In this document: positions 53,201 to 63,153 of the stretch, one piece after another | How the letters are laid out: the number at the start of each line of letters is the position of its first letter | Numbering within the stretch: position 1 is the stretch's first letter | Assembly: GCA_021018815.1 (NCBI GenBank) | Contig: JAITYX010000055.1 | Location: forward strand, 3,285,422-3,349,421 | Origin: Talinum fruticosum | Lineage: Eukaryota > Streptophyta > Magnoliopsida > Caryophyllales > Talinaceae | Direction of reading: 5' to 3' | DNA length: 64,000 bases | Position numbers and translations under genes: made by a program | The notes under the pieces: generated by a model | What the model was told of the DNA's origin: nothing | What the model saw: the letters and a program-made list of their open reading frames with translations, nothing else | Database searches by the model: none

Positions 53201-56200
53201 CCAAACTACTCAAACCACATCAATTAGAAAACAGCAAGTCCAAACTTGCATACATAATAGAAGAGAATGGTGTGAGGCTTGGAGAACCCACCTTCCAGCA
53301 CCAATTTCACCATCAAATAGAAAGAGCTTTTGGCACATTGCTGTCAAAATAATCAAGTAATAAGGTCAATGCAAAAAGTTGCTGAGAGACTTTTACTTTA
53401 AAGACAAAAAATAAAGGTTTAAACAAAACTGTCTGTGGTAACAAAAGATAATTACCAGAAAATACAGGCTGAGACCTAGCAATTGCATCAGACTTCCCAG
53501 ACGACACTATCTTGATAATCAAGACGAAAACAGACACAAATGAAATTAGTTAAGCCACATGAAAGCATATTTTTGTGGGTAGGATAAACAGATGCATACC
53601 ACAATTTTCCCACTCAAATCCTCAGACATTCCCCTGGAGACATAAGCATCAACCACTGAATTTATCTTACATTCCTCTGAAAAATGATACCAAAAAGACA
53701 ATTTTAATTATAAAAGCAATGGCCTCAGTTGTCATATGACTAAAGTCATCCCTCACACAATCCAGAATATGCAAGATACATGTCAGAAATGGGTATCTCT
53801 TTGTTGAAGAAGCACACAGTGTCACAGAAGGTAACTTGCATATCACTTGATACAACATATATTATTTCAGCTTTTGCAGAGGAATATCTCCACCACTGCC
53901 CAACTCCACCCTGATGAGGATTGGATACTTGGATGCATGTAACAGCTAATGGGTCCCTCTCACTCATTAGCCCGAAAAATTGTTCAAAATTCTCCATGAA
54001 AATCATGAAAATTTGCAAGTTGACACCCATAAAAATTAATTGATCTCATCAAATTGCAGAAAACTAAAAAATGGGACACCATTGTACAAATTTCTAGATC
54101 CGCCACTGACCTATTAACATTTAACATAAACCTTCCTCGAGGAAGGATTTTTTTTTTTAACTTCAAATATATTTTTGTCAGTTAATTGTACATTATTAAC
54201 TTCATTTCAGGTCAGGCATTTTTTTCAATTGCAAGACAGAGTTGCATTGAGTTACAATCTCAAAGGGGTAAAGGAAAGAGTAAATGAGTAATAGCTATCA
54301 TATCATAAAAAATGATTTCACACAAGGTCCACTTAAAGACCAAGGCTTTCTAGGAATCACAGTAACTTCATGCTTGAACAATTTGAATGGTTTTGTATTA
54401 GAAAGCTTCAGCAATCAATCTAAATTCAGGATAGCATATGTCATTAAAAAAAAGGGTCTTCTCTTTACTTTAATTGCTCTTATAGCTAGGTAATCTTTCC
54501 ACTTCATTTTTTGTTTCAATGCAAAATAAAACGAATGTTTGATTTGGTGATCATTATATTTAACTTGCTTACTGTAAATGCCATTCCTAGTCTTCTAGAG
54601 GTTTGAATGAGTAAATGGTATGAATGGTTAAATTTATATGCAAGAGAGGTGTGAGATATGGCCATCTGGTTATCGTTAAAACTTATATGCTAATTCTTTG
54701 CTTTATATTTGATATGGTGATGTACACATTTGATTTGGTTATGGCTTATTTTTACTATCTGTCATAATGTTTAACTCCATAATATTATTTTTGTTTGTAA
54801 TTGGTGTTTTTGGTGTACATTGGACGAATTCCAGAGTTGAATTTAACAATTTAGATGGTGAATATGGAATTCGAGAAATGGGAATTATTTGACATTTTAT
54901 TTTCATTTTTTTTTTAAATGGGAGTTGAATTTAATAAATTTGAGAATTGGAAAACATATTTGGGTTTTGGAAATAGAATTTGGTGAGTTGGAGGGTTTGT
55001 TGTAATTTGCATGTGAATTTGAGTATGTCAAAGATAGTTGGCAAGTTTATGTCCATATGACTTGAAATATCATTATTTTATTAATTGCAAGGAGATTAAA
55101 AGCGAAAACTTAGATTGGTATTTCATCAAATGCATGGAAGATGTAACTAGTCCTGATGCAGCAGATCATCTTTGTATTAGAAAGCTCATCCAACTTTATA
55201 GAGATCCTTATTCTCATCACCTATAGTGTAATTAAATAATAATACAAATTACATTAAAAAAGTGGATAAAGTATATAATAAAAAGTTAAACTGTAAGCTA
55301 GAAACCATCAGAAGTAGTACATGTATAGTTCAACCCTGAGAGGTTCAAATCTTGGATCCATCACTGCTCAAAATGGCACCATACAAAGTGTATCATCAAG
55401 AGAGGAAATATCATCATGTAATCCGTTTACCTGTGAGACGTTTTTCCAGCTTCTGAATGTCAGCAGGAAGCATGAGCGCACGGAGAATTATCAACGTATT
55501 CTCGTTCAACCCTAAGAATACAGACATTAGTTCACAGTGTAGTGAAGATCCACCAACAAACTTATTTCTCTGACAAGTCAAAGAGCTTCACCTTGCAAGA
55601 CACCTTCTGGACCAAAGAAAATGTCGTCTATTTGCTGTGGGTGAGATATCAACAGGACTATAGCCGCAACATCTGCATGGAGGAATTCAGAACAACACAA
55701 GACATTCATTTCTCAAGCACTAAGGTAATTCCAACCCCCTCCCCCAAAAAAAAAAAAAAGAGGTATGACTCTTCAAGTATTACTATTCACAAAAAAAAAA
55801 TTGCTAGAAACAATACTTGTACACCAGTTGAGTTTTGTAACATGTTTCTTGCATTTTCTTTTTAAAAAGAAAAAGTTTTCACTAACTGCAACTTTCCTTT
55901 CTAGGATGTAATGTTGTTGTTCAATGACACTGAAGAATAGCAGCCAAACGGTATTCAGCTATCCAGCCCCAAAACAAAAAAATGCCCAAGATTTGCTTTT
56001 CAGTTATCCAGTCCAGTCCCAAAACAATTTCAATAATAATTTATGAAAAGAAAAAAAGCCCACTCATGTTTCAGAACATGAAATATATTGGACAATTTCA
56101 CTTACGTTTCTCACATTAAAAAAGCAGATGAATTACAAAGACATAAAGCAGAACTGAGCTCAACCCAGAAGCTATCAGACCCCCCCAAGCCAAAAAAAAA

Positions 56201-59200
56201 AATGGCTAACACAAAGATCATTTTTTGTTAAAGAAAAATACTCATAAAAAGTAGAGTTAGACCTTGTGAAGTAAATACATAGGAAACTGGAAGTGATGAA
56301 TACACAGATGGAACACTTTATCCAAGCACTGTCATTTGTTGATGAAAGCGTGGAATATTTAGTTCATTTACCTCTGGCAGCCTCCGCTGGGCACACACAT
56401 CTGGTTCCCTGAAGCCGTTGTGAAAATTCAATCATGGTGCGCCCACCAATCTGTGGTAGAAATTGAAGAGCTCATGGTTAAACCAAGAAGAATTTCATTC
56501 TCACGCGTGTAAAACAACAACGATGACAAACTTTAGACAAGGTAATGAACCCCCAAAAGAAACACATTTTAGTTGAAAGTTCCAGGCACTGCTCAGAAAA
56601 TCAGAGGCTAGAAGAAAACAACTTTCAGTAAAAGGATATTTGATCCTGAATACAAGTGCGGCTCATATCTATTTGGTATACTGTGGGATAGGAAAAGGTG
56701 AATTTACACTCAGTATACAGAAATAGAGTTATTCAGATTCGAAACAAATCGGAAAATGATGGGGATCAAAATCCCCTCATGTTCAAGGAAACCCAGAGGC
56801 TTTAACTAAGTCCTCAGAGGTCAAGGAAGTCATGGCAATAGTCAGGCTGCAAAGCACAGACAGAGAACTGACTGAGACACCAGGTTCTGGCCTGGACTTG
56901 TGGTGATAGTCAGTCAATGCAGGGAGCCAGGAGGGGTGTCACAGCTTCCCTCCCTTAAAGATCAAGGTGTCTTTTGTCTCTAGGAAAGCTCCCAGCTCCA
57001 GACAGTTATTAGGGAAGAATAAGTGCAAGACAGTGCAATGTGGAACCAAATTCCAGCGGTTGTCTGTTCTAGTCTAGTGCCTAAGTGTCCAACCATTGGC
57101 GACTGTTTTGTGAAACTTTAGGCCATGAAAATATGCATAAATATTTATCAGATATCATGCCTAAAGTTGGTGTCAAGCTTCTGCAAGGATTGCTTTTAAC
57201 CAGCTCAAGACTGCAGCCTTTTGTCCAGCCAGTCAAGTCCTTGACTTGCAGCTGAGGTTTGGAGAGTCCTACAAAGGTTGCAACTTGCCTTATCAGCCTC
57301 AAAATGGTACGAAAAGATAATCAATCAAGCTGCTACCTCAATTGTCTAGTTCTTTAGTGAGGTGTCAAGTTCCCATTAGTTGCTGATTTTTTTACTTCCA
57401 GTATTCTTAGTTCTGATTTTTGTTTCTGTTTTTGGAAGCATTGTAGCTGAGTCATTTTGCTCTTTATGTATTATGATTGTTGTATGTAAGGGATTTCTTG
57501 GACATATAAAATCTCTCTCTCCTTCTCTATTGAAAATAAGAGTTTGAGAAGCTCCAAATTTTCTCTCCAATCCTAGTTCTGTATCTTGAGGATGGCTTCT
57601 CAAGTGGTGTTATCTAGGTCTTATTTGCTCAGATTGGTGATGATTATCTGTATCCAAACTTGCTGTGGATCTTGCTGTGGTGTCTCTGTATCAGCCAAGG
57701 CTCACTTGACTATCCAACCTAACTCAGTTCTCTACTGCATTTTCTGGTGTTTCTTGCCATCTGTGATCATATGATCATTTGTGATAATCTGATCTTGTCA
57801 ACTTAAAAGATTAGATACATCAGAAAATAATAGTTATAATGTACATGTGGAACTGCAGGAGAGATGAGACACAAAAAACATTATCTGCGCACAAATAAGT
57901 TAACAAAAAAAAAATCAAAAAGATCAAACCAAGCCTTCTTCAAATTCCTACATGTCTATAATTAACCTACATGTTTTTTAAGGCACTACTCTATAAAACA
58001 CGTCACCAATTGCTAGAGTAACCAACTAAGATAAGGACACTAGAATTGACATCCAATTTTAAGGCACTACTCTAGATTTTTAAGGCACTACTCTAGAATG
58101 AAGGAAGTATTAACTGCAATCAACCCTTGAGATATTAGCTTTCTCTAAGTGTAATAATATCACAATTGACATCCAATTTTTCAAATCCCTACTCCAGTTC
58201 TTTTTTCCTTCTTGAGCAAATTTGGCTAGTATCCTCTTTTGTTTGATAAAAAAAATAAACAAGGCTAGTATCTATCCTAAGTTCATTCCATTGGATCAAT
58301 AAGCTCCAACCCGTGCTGTCCAGAATTCTTGTACCCAAACAATATCTTTACTGCACTTACATGTTTGTTGTGGCACTAGATCAATTGCAATTTGAAAAAA
58401 TTCTTCTCTACATTATAATGTTGCATGCCATGGCAAGGGCATATCAGCTTGGTCTTTTCCAAGTTTAAATCAAGAAACATGCAAAAGTACCTTGTGATTG
58501 GCAAAGGTTGTTTCAAAAGTGCCACAAACCAAGTAAGAGAGCCTCTCTCCCATACACGTAAGCACAATCAGGGAATCATAAAGTAGAGGCCATTGGAATC
58601 AGCAACAAAAACTAGTAACAAACATTTTGCTCCTCGTAAGCAACGTCACACAAAAAGATCCTATGCTTGTCTCTAAACGTTTAACAAGGAAAGAAAATAG
58701 AGGTGCAAAACCTGAGAGGTTAAATGATAGGGAAAGAATGAAAGGTTAACTTATTAATCTGAGCATACCACCCATCTATGTCAGGTCATAACTCATAAGT
58801 TATTCCTAGTGAGCTGCGACCTTACATCTTTGCATTAAGTGGGAACGGCTACAACAATTTACCAATTAGACACCAACCAAAATCCTGACAAACAAAATCC
58901 TCCCTGTCTTCTGAAGCCTTTTAGCTGTCCAGCAGAAATGTAGTATCTTTTATATCTAATAATATTCTACACCATCCCAAATGATACAATTAGCATCTGC
59001 AGATTCATAGGGTATAATGCTAAGAGTTTCGGCAAATACCTCAAACTTTTATCCTGAATCCAGGATACACCTCTCAGGTGAAAAGATGAAGCCGATGTTG
59101 TACAACAGTTACATTATACTCTTCAAGAGAAACTTAGCCAAGGATCCATTTAATCATCATATCACACCAAACAAGAAGATGGACGCCAAACTTTTAAATG

Positions 59201-59913
59201 ATTGGCGCCCATATGCAACCTCATTTTCTAATTCAAAGAATTATATCATCCTACCTCATCAATAATGTAGCAACCCATTGCCTCTCATGAAGCTCTTGCA
59301 CAAGTCAGAGGCAAAGCTAATGTCACACTGTGGTGGACTCAACCATGCCCCTTAAATGGCAATATTTCAAAATAATCTCAACACCTTTCAACAGTGAGCC
59401 TAAGAAACAAGATATCTGTCGTGTTATAACATATTAACGAATAAAATGCATTCCCCGACCAACTCCAACCCTATTTCCTATTTTGCTAATCAAAATTAAT
59501 GCTATGATTATTAAACACCAATAATATTGTTATTTGCTATATTTCCCATGAATCATATGTTTTTAAATTCAATGATTTCATGCCATAAATGTGACTGTGC
59601 CCTCAACAATGTAAAAATTCTGGACAAGCAAGCTACAACAGTAAATTTGAGCAGAATTGTTCCAATCTCTAGCATTTTGGTTTCAATTTCACAAATATTC
59701 AATGTCAACAATACAGAGTACTTGAAGACCCATTTTGTCATTTTGATCACCCTATATGTCATCAATTCAATCTACTAAAAACAAAATTGAAGCAACCCAG
59801 ACCTGAGAATCAAAAGCTTGGACAGCATAGCCAGCACGAACAAGTGAATCAGCCAACTCCAAGCTTATATCATCCAACCCCACAAACCCAATGACACCCA
59901 TTTTCTCTCCCAT
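23909..59913 (-). CDS. Four-part fusion: 2x dehydrogenase, C4-acid kinase, class II aldolase
   Basis: Plant fusion enzyme of the At1g18270 family, ~1,379 residues in 42 coding exons. Exons 1-12: 59803..59913, 56372..56450, 55592..55672, 55431..55511, 53600..53676, 53456..53510, 53292..53340, 52541..52678, 50862..50943, 49989..50064, 49839..49885, 49512..49706. Exons 13-23: 46723..46798, 45954..46034, 45432..45512, 43329..43399, 43166..43220, 43037..43085, 40445..40582, 40135..40216, 39972..40050, 37076..37122, 36592..36803. Exons 24-42: 34112..34198, 33868..33987, 33672..33790, 33523..33595, 33309..33428, 32508..32576, 32239..32408, 32091..32138, 31772..31913, 30601..30698, 28981..29125, 28713..28801, 28518..28628, 27735..27809, 26536..26601, 26202..26390, 26003..26113, 24747..24827, 23909..24091. 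Domains: degenerate HIBADH-like unit 1-290; second unit ~328-600 with 'GFIGLGAMGFGM' and 'DAPVSGGVKRASEGT'; DUF1537/OtnK kinase ~657-1095 with 'VVLDDDPTGTQTVHD' and 'LRGDSTLRGHFPE'; aldolase ~1105-1379 with metal/catalytic motifs 'HFDHGTS', 'EAELGRLSG', 'GNVHGKYP', 'LHGASGL'. Exons 24 and 30 each lack one base. No transit peptide is evident, so probably cytosolic. Confidence 0.93.
24828..26002 (-). other. Intron 40 of the fusion gene
   Basis: 1.2-kb GT-AG intron in the aldolase part. AT-rich, no transposon or RNA gene recognised. Confidence 0.7.
26602..27734 (-). other. Intron 37 of the fusion gene
   Basis: 1.1-kb intron between the exon ending 'CCISAAEQAS' and the exon starting 'VPITVHFDHG'. 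Its donor is GT at 27733-27734, after AGT. Nothing else is recognised in it. Confidence 0.7.
29126..30600 (-). other. Intron 33 of the fusion gene, carrying LTR sequence
   Basis: 1.5-kb intron in the kinase part. Its left half contains copia-like LTR sequence, described separately; the right half is AT/GA-rich. Confidence 0.7.
29376..29890 (+). mobile_element. Copia-like LTR fragment
   Basis: The stretch 29460-29868 reads like the R-U5 end of a Ty1/copia LTR: 'ATTCATGAGAGTTTTACATG', 'CGTGGTTTTCCCAATTTGGG' then 'TTTTCCACGTAAAA', and an end at CTAACA. It is followed by TTGGTACC, like a decayed TGGTATCAGAGC primer-binding site. A second PBS-like string, TGGTACCAGAGCATGG, lies upstream at 29385-29400. 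There is no gag or pol. Probably a rearranged or solo LTR; the borders are approximate and no target-site duplication was found. Confidence 0.45.
34199..36591 (-). other. Intron 23 of the fusion gene
   Basis: 2.4-kb intron splitting the kinase domain right after 'VLTEW'. About 35175-36110 looks like retroelement LTR sequence; the remainder is unremarkable. Confidence 0.7.
35175..36110 (+). mobile_element. LTR retrotransposon fragment
   Basis: It contains U5-like 'CCGTGGTTTTCTCGCC' and 'GGGTTTCCACGCAAAATA', and later 'CACCCTATTCACC' with 'CCCTCTAGGGTGATT', strings common at LTR/leader junctions of plant copia elements. No coding region remains. At its left edge a 24-base unit starting GTTGATAAAAGTTGATTAAA is present twice (35175-35198 and 35201-35224). 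Borders are approximate. Confidence 0.4.
37286..37726 (+). repeat. 5' LTR of the intron-21 element
   Basis: 441 bp. It shares with the 3' LTR the blocks 'TTCTTTACTGTTCCATAATG' (one mismatch), 'AGCTTAGATATTGGTGTAGA', 'GAGAATAAATCTAGACC' and 'GAGTATAGTTTGCTAGCGCC'. It carries an extra stretch around 37540-37615 missing from the 3' copy. 'TATAAATACCCCAAAG' at 37457-37472 is a plausible TATA box. Confidence 0.88.
37730..37741 (+). promoter_or_regulatory. Primer-binding site of the intron-21 LTR element
   Basis: TGGTATCGAGCC, close to TGGTATCAGAGC (the tRNA-iMet complement used by many plant LTR elements), a few bases after the 5' LTR. Confidence 0.65.
37758..38479 (+). pseudogene. Gypsy-type gag remnant
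   Basis: The reading frame opens MSNVTKGSQQEVAKKVQERS and predicts a coiled-coil N-terminus. It shifts frame near 37945 and continues with 'VTTDFTAEVESLKATVAEKE', then the gag capsid-like 'KLPNFNRARSAREIGNFIGG' and 'FEGYFGAMGIKEDTQKV'. A late segment in another frame reads 'MCGGPHRVFECLK', a zinc knuckle with the first Cys replaced. A ~46-bp segment is duplicated in tandem (period 55 bp, 38070-38171). No pol follows. It cannot make an intact Gag as written. Confidence 0.7.
38070..38171 (+). repeat. Tandem 46-bp duplication in gag
   Basis: GGAACTTAAAGCACAAGTTA and its following ~26 bases, ending GATGGCCAAC, occur at about 38070-38116 and 38125-38171 without visible differences. Confidence 0.85.
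38616..38628 (+). other. Polypurine tract of the intron-21 LTR element
   Basis: AGGTGGGGGAGAT immediately before the TGTCAC start of the 3' LTR, where plus-strand synthesis would be primed. Confidence 0.7.
38629..39028 (+). repeat. 3' LTR of the intron-21 element
   Basis: 400 bp, from TGTCACAGGCC to CTGTGACA, giving the inverted TGTCAC/GTGACA ends. Highly similar to the 5' LTR at 37286-37726. Confidence 0.88.
40583..43036 (-). other. Intron 18 of the fusion gene
   Basis: 2.45-kb intron in the second dehydrogenase unit, equivalent in position and phase to intron 7 of the first unit. No transposon with clear ends is recognised; 41100-41520 has open frames on both strands without family features. 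Confidence 0.65.
43400..45431 (-). other. Intron 15 of the fusion gene
   Basis: 2.0-kb intron with a (CT)n microsatellite at 44230-44263. No gene or typed transposon is recognised. Confidence 0.65.
44230..44263. repeat. (TC)n microsatellite
   Basis: Seventeen uninterrupted TC units in intron 15 of the fusion gene. Confidence 0.95.
46482..46508. repeat. (GA)n microsatellite
   Basis: About 13 GA units in intron 13 of the fusion gene. Confidence 0.95.
46799..49511 (-). other. Intron 12 of the fusion gene
   Basis: 2.7-kb intron right after the NAD-binding 'GFIGLGAMGFGM' exon. Part of it (about 47650-48780) is less AT-rich than its surroundings and has overlapping open frames on both strands, as if derived from a coding or retroelement source, but no family is recognisable. 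Confidence 0.6.
50944..52540 (-). other. Intron 8 of the fusion gene
   Basis: 1.6-kb intron in the first dehydrogenase unit. AT-rich; no transposon with clear ends seen. Confidence 0.65.
53677..55430 (-). other. Intron 4 of the fusion gene
   Basis: 1.75-kb intron in the first dehydrogenase unit. AT-rich, no recognisable element. Confidence 0.65.
57060..57780 (+). mobile_element. Possible LTR fragment in intron 1
   Basis: Composition and layout resemble an LTR R-U5 region: 'GTAAGGGATTTCTTGGACAT' then 'ATAAAATCTCTCTCTCC', 'ATTGAAAATAAGAGTTTGAG' and 'TTTTCTCTCCAATCCTAG'. Upstream, 56930-56960 has 'GGGGTGTCACAGCTTCCCTC', a string seen near gypsy LTRs. No coding domain and no second LTR were found; this is a tentative call. 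Confidence 0.3.
57981..58098. repeat. Short repeat AAGGCACTACTCTA, three copies
   Basis: 'TTTTAAGGCACTACTCTA' or a close form occurs near 57976-57993, 58058-58075 and 58078-58096; the last two are adjacent. A second string, ATTGACATCCAATTTT, occurs at 58045 and 58164. Local duplication within intron 1. Confidence 0.6.
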
Positions 59914-60190
59914 TTTCTTCTTCCCGAATTCAAACTCTGAACATTTACTCTGCAAAAAAAAAAAAAAAAAAAATGGACAGCTAATAACAGAATTTAAAAC
60001 GAAACTTCAAAAAAGATCAAAATAGCAAGTAGGATGTGAATTGTACCAAAAACCCAAGCAAAAAGATAATTGATCTCGCTTGAAGAAAAGCAGGAAAGTC
60101 AACAGAAGGGGAGAGACTGAAAAACAGAACTGGGAATTGAGTGAGAGAAAGAGAGAGGTGGAGAGAAGCGGAAAGTTAAATCTCGGAGCA
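59914..60190 (-). promoter_or_regulatory. 5' leader of the fusion gene with a leader intron and uORF
   Basis: The start at 59913 has a good context (GAAAATGG: A at -3, G at +4); a second in-frame ATG follows at 59901. Upstream on the minus strand a long T tract ends in TTTTGCAG at 59950, a strong 3' splice site, so a 5' UTR intron is likely, with a possible GTACAA donor at 60045-60046. In the exon that follows, a 5-codon uORF (ATG to TGA, 59930-59944) precedes the main start. The CT-rich segment 60110-60180 is probably the transcribed leader. I see no certain TATA box. Confidence 0.5.
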
Positions 60191-62675
60191 GAATTTAAAT
60201 ATTACAAGTAAAAGCCATGTGATTGTTTTGGATTTGGTTAATTTGGAGAGGGTTTGGACAAAACCCGGAAACAATGCTATCCACGTCGTTGCTGACAATG
60301 CAAATCGTCGCCCGCGGTGCATTTGTCTAAAAAAAGAAAATAAAATAAAATTGAAGGAAGGAGCGAAAATTATATTATAGATCTTTTGATACCATAGTTC
60401 TGTGTACACTTTTCTATTTTACGCATCTTATTCCTCACTTGTATTTTTATTAACCGTTAACGTTTTATTTACGCGCTCTTAAAAAAAAGGAAAACTCTTT
60501 TATTATTATTATTGTTTCGTTTTTGGAGTTACAAGCAGCATCACAAGCGAGAACTTCCCTCTCTACTCCTCATTATTGCACCATATTATAAGCTTCTACG
60601 TGATGCTTTCTTCGTTGATTTCTATTGTTTTGGCCATTGATGAGGCAGAACAAGAACAATAAAGTTTGGCACCACATTATGGAGTTGCATGCGTAATTCC
60701 ACATGAAAGCCAAGTTCTAGTAGACGATGTTCATGTTGCCAGCCAATTTTTAGGTATATTTGATTTTGTTTTAATCTCTTTTTTTCATTGTTAACGGTTA
60801 GTTAACACATATTGTGTAAACGTATTCATGTTTTTGAGTTGATGAAACTTTTATACTTGTCTACTTTATTTTTAAATTTTTTTATCAATCTAAAAGTTGG
60901 TTTGATAAACTTTTGATTATTATATATTAATGAATTCCAATGTCTAATATTCAATACGACAATGTTAAGTGTTTTACAAATTATATTACTCTTTTTTACT
61001 ATTAAATAGTGAAATCTGATAATCTATGAAGCACCGGAGATATCTAACAAACATAATTGAAATTTAATGAGTTCTAATATTTTTAATGTCTTTTTTGTCT
61101 TTTTTTTTACATGATCAACTGCTAAACTAAATAAGTTTTATCAACTAATAATGTTGCATCATCTTCAACTGTTAATTTTGTAGAAGCAGACTGAATTAGA
61201 ATTGTTTGGTAAGAATGTTAAGTAAGTCAAAGCTGTGAAGATCTACATACTCAACATGCATTCGAATTGGGTTTGGTGTTAATCTCGGGAATGTTAAGTA
61301 TGAAGGAAAAATTGATGTTGTATTAGAGAGGCAAGGAGTTAAGAGAAATACAAATGAAAAAAAGAAAAAATATTCAAAGACAAATATTGAAGTAATTAAG
61401 AAGCAAATGCTGTTTTTCACCTTAATAAGTTTGATAATTGGGCATGCACCCGTTATCCGATAAACCACAGTCATGCTTTTATGTCAAGTGAAGAAATCTT
61501 TTTGCATAGGTCTCAATAAATATGGAAGAAGTTCATGTCCAAAAATGACAAAGAGTGGGTTAGAACCAGCACAAGTTTTTCTTGTTTTAAAAAAATGACG
61601 TATTCGGATCTCGTACCGTTGGTAGATACTTTGGAATATTGAGATGCCAAGCATTTGGTAGATACTTTTTATGAAATAGTTCTTAAATAGAAAGATTTTT
61701 TATGCTATTGAGCTGGATCACGACGTTCATTTGGTTAGCTTTTAAGGAGAGATTCTCAAATGAAAAATGATTATGCTCTTTTTGGTGATCTCGTTAATGT
61801 TTGACACTAAATACCGTACAAAATATTGATTGAAAAATTAAATAATTTTCATATAACATAATTTTATAATTGGTAAGATTTGGTGAGAGTTAAAACAAGC
61901 TGGAAGAAGGCGAAAAGAATTGGAAGGAATTGAAAGGAGTTTAAAGAGGTTGGAAAAAGTTGGAAAGAATCGGTAACAACTAAAATAAGTTGTAAGGAAT
62001 TGAACTTTAGAAGTCTAACCCAAAAGAACATGCCCTTAATACATTAACGTAACTTCTATAATTTTTTCAATATTACAAAGTATTAATGCACAGTGTTTTA
62101 GGGAAGAAATCGGTGAGGTGTGATGTAGACGATAAGTTGGAGATAATGGATTTGCTATCACGCCCCTAGCGGATGAACTCGTGTGGGCGGGCTGGTTGTG
62201 ACAATTGCTCCTTCCTACAAAAAGGTATGCCTTGGGGTTGGATCTCGGGAAACGCTCTTTCGACGCTTAAGTTAATTCGACGAAAATTGAAAAGTCGAGG
62301 AAAATCTTTCTCAATGTGAGCAAAGGGGTTTTTTGGGATTTGGAGCGATTTTTCCACAAAGGCAAAAAGATTTCTTTCTTTCTTGGGAGCAGAGAGAATG
62401 GATTATTTAGCCAAGAGTGGTATGGCCTTTTGGGGTTGTGATCTCATGAGGTTTGTACCAAGGTTTGGTTGGTATTTACGTAAGTAATAAATAAGGGGCA
62501 AAATCATCATTTACTGTTATTAAGTGTGAAACCCTAATTCTAATGGGCTTTTGGCCTTACCTAACCTCATGTGATGGAGAGCTTGGACTGATAATATAAT
62601 TATTTGACTGATTGGGAGTGGCTGGATTGAGATGTGATAGATGAGCTGAAATTGTCCAAAAATAGCAACATCATG
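60191..62675. other. Upstream/intergenic region, AT-rich
   Basis: Presumed promoter side of the fusion gene followed by AT-rich DNA with many short stops. 62150-62560 is less AT-rich and may be an old repeat, but no ends or domains are visible. No gene is recognised. Confidence 0.45.
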
Positions 62676-62677
62676 TG

Positions 62678-62678
<1 letters not shown>

Positions 62679-62730
<52 letters not shown>
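62679..62730. repeat. (ATT)n microsatellite
   Basis: About 17 uninterrupted ATT units. Confidence 0.97.
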
Positions 62731-62732
<2 letters not shown>

Positions 62733-63153
62733 CAATGTATGGTAACCTCATACTTTAATCAAAATTTGGGAAGATACAAGTTGGGTGGAAGTAATATAAT
62801 AACAATGCTTACTATTAATTAATTATTCTAATATACTCCCGGAGGACAGATTGTCATGTACTCCCGGAGTAATTTTGTAATTTCACTTGCTTATTTTTCA
62901 CTTGGTATATACATGTCTTGACTCGTTGATAATTTTCTTCGCTCATCATTCTCAATGAGCTCTTGCTCTCGCCCTCGCTTTTTCTCCCTCATCGTCATTG
63001 CCGATTATTCTATTGATCGGTCTTCTGTTTAATCGACCTTCTCTTTGATCATTTTATTCAACGATTATTCTCTGTCTCATTCTTTGCCAATCAATCAGTC
63101 TCATTCTCTGCCGATCACTCTCTCTTGAATTATGGAGATATTTGATCTAAATA

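Larger units (their letters stand above)
56451..59802 (-). other. Intron 1 of the fusion gene
   Basis: At 3.35 kb the largest intron of the gene, after the short first exon ending 'AVQAFDSQ'. It contains possible LTR sequence (57060-57780) and a short interspersed repeat (57981-58098). No coding exon was found inside it, and the exon 1 to exon 2 join keeps the family reading. Confidence 0.7.

Noticed and set aside
23909..59913. Separate aldolase, kinase and dehydrogenase genes in a cluster
   Set aside because: Splice phases join all 42 exons continuously, no internal start/stop pair fits, and the fusion is known in plants as a single gene family.
61196..61474. 92-codon minus-strand open frame upstream of the fusion gene
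   Set aside because: Phe-rich, AT-driven composition with no motif; likely chance.
62634..62822. Open frame with a run of about 17 Tyr
   Set aside because: It is the ATT microsatellite read in one frame; no flanking protein features.
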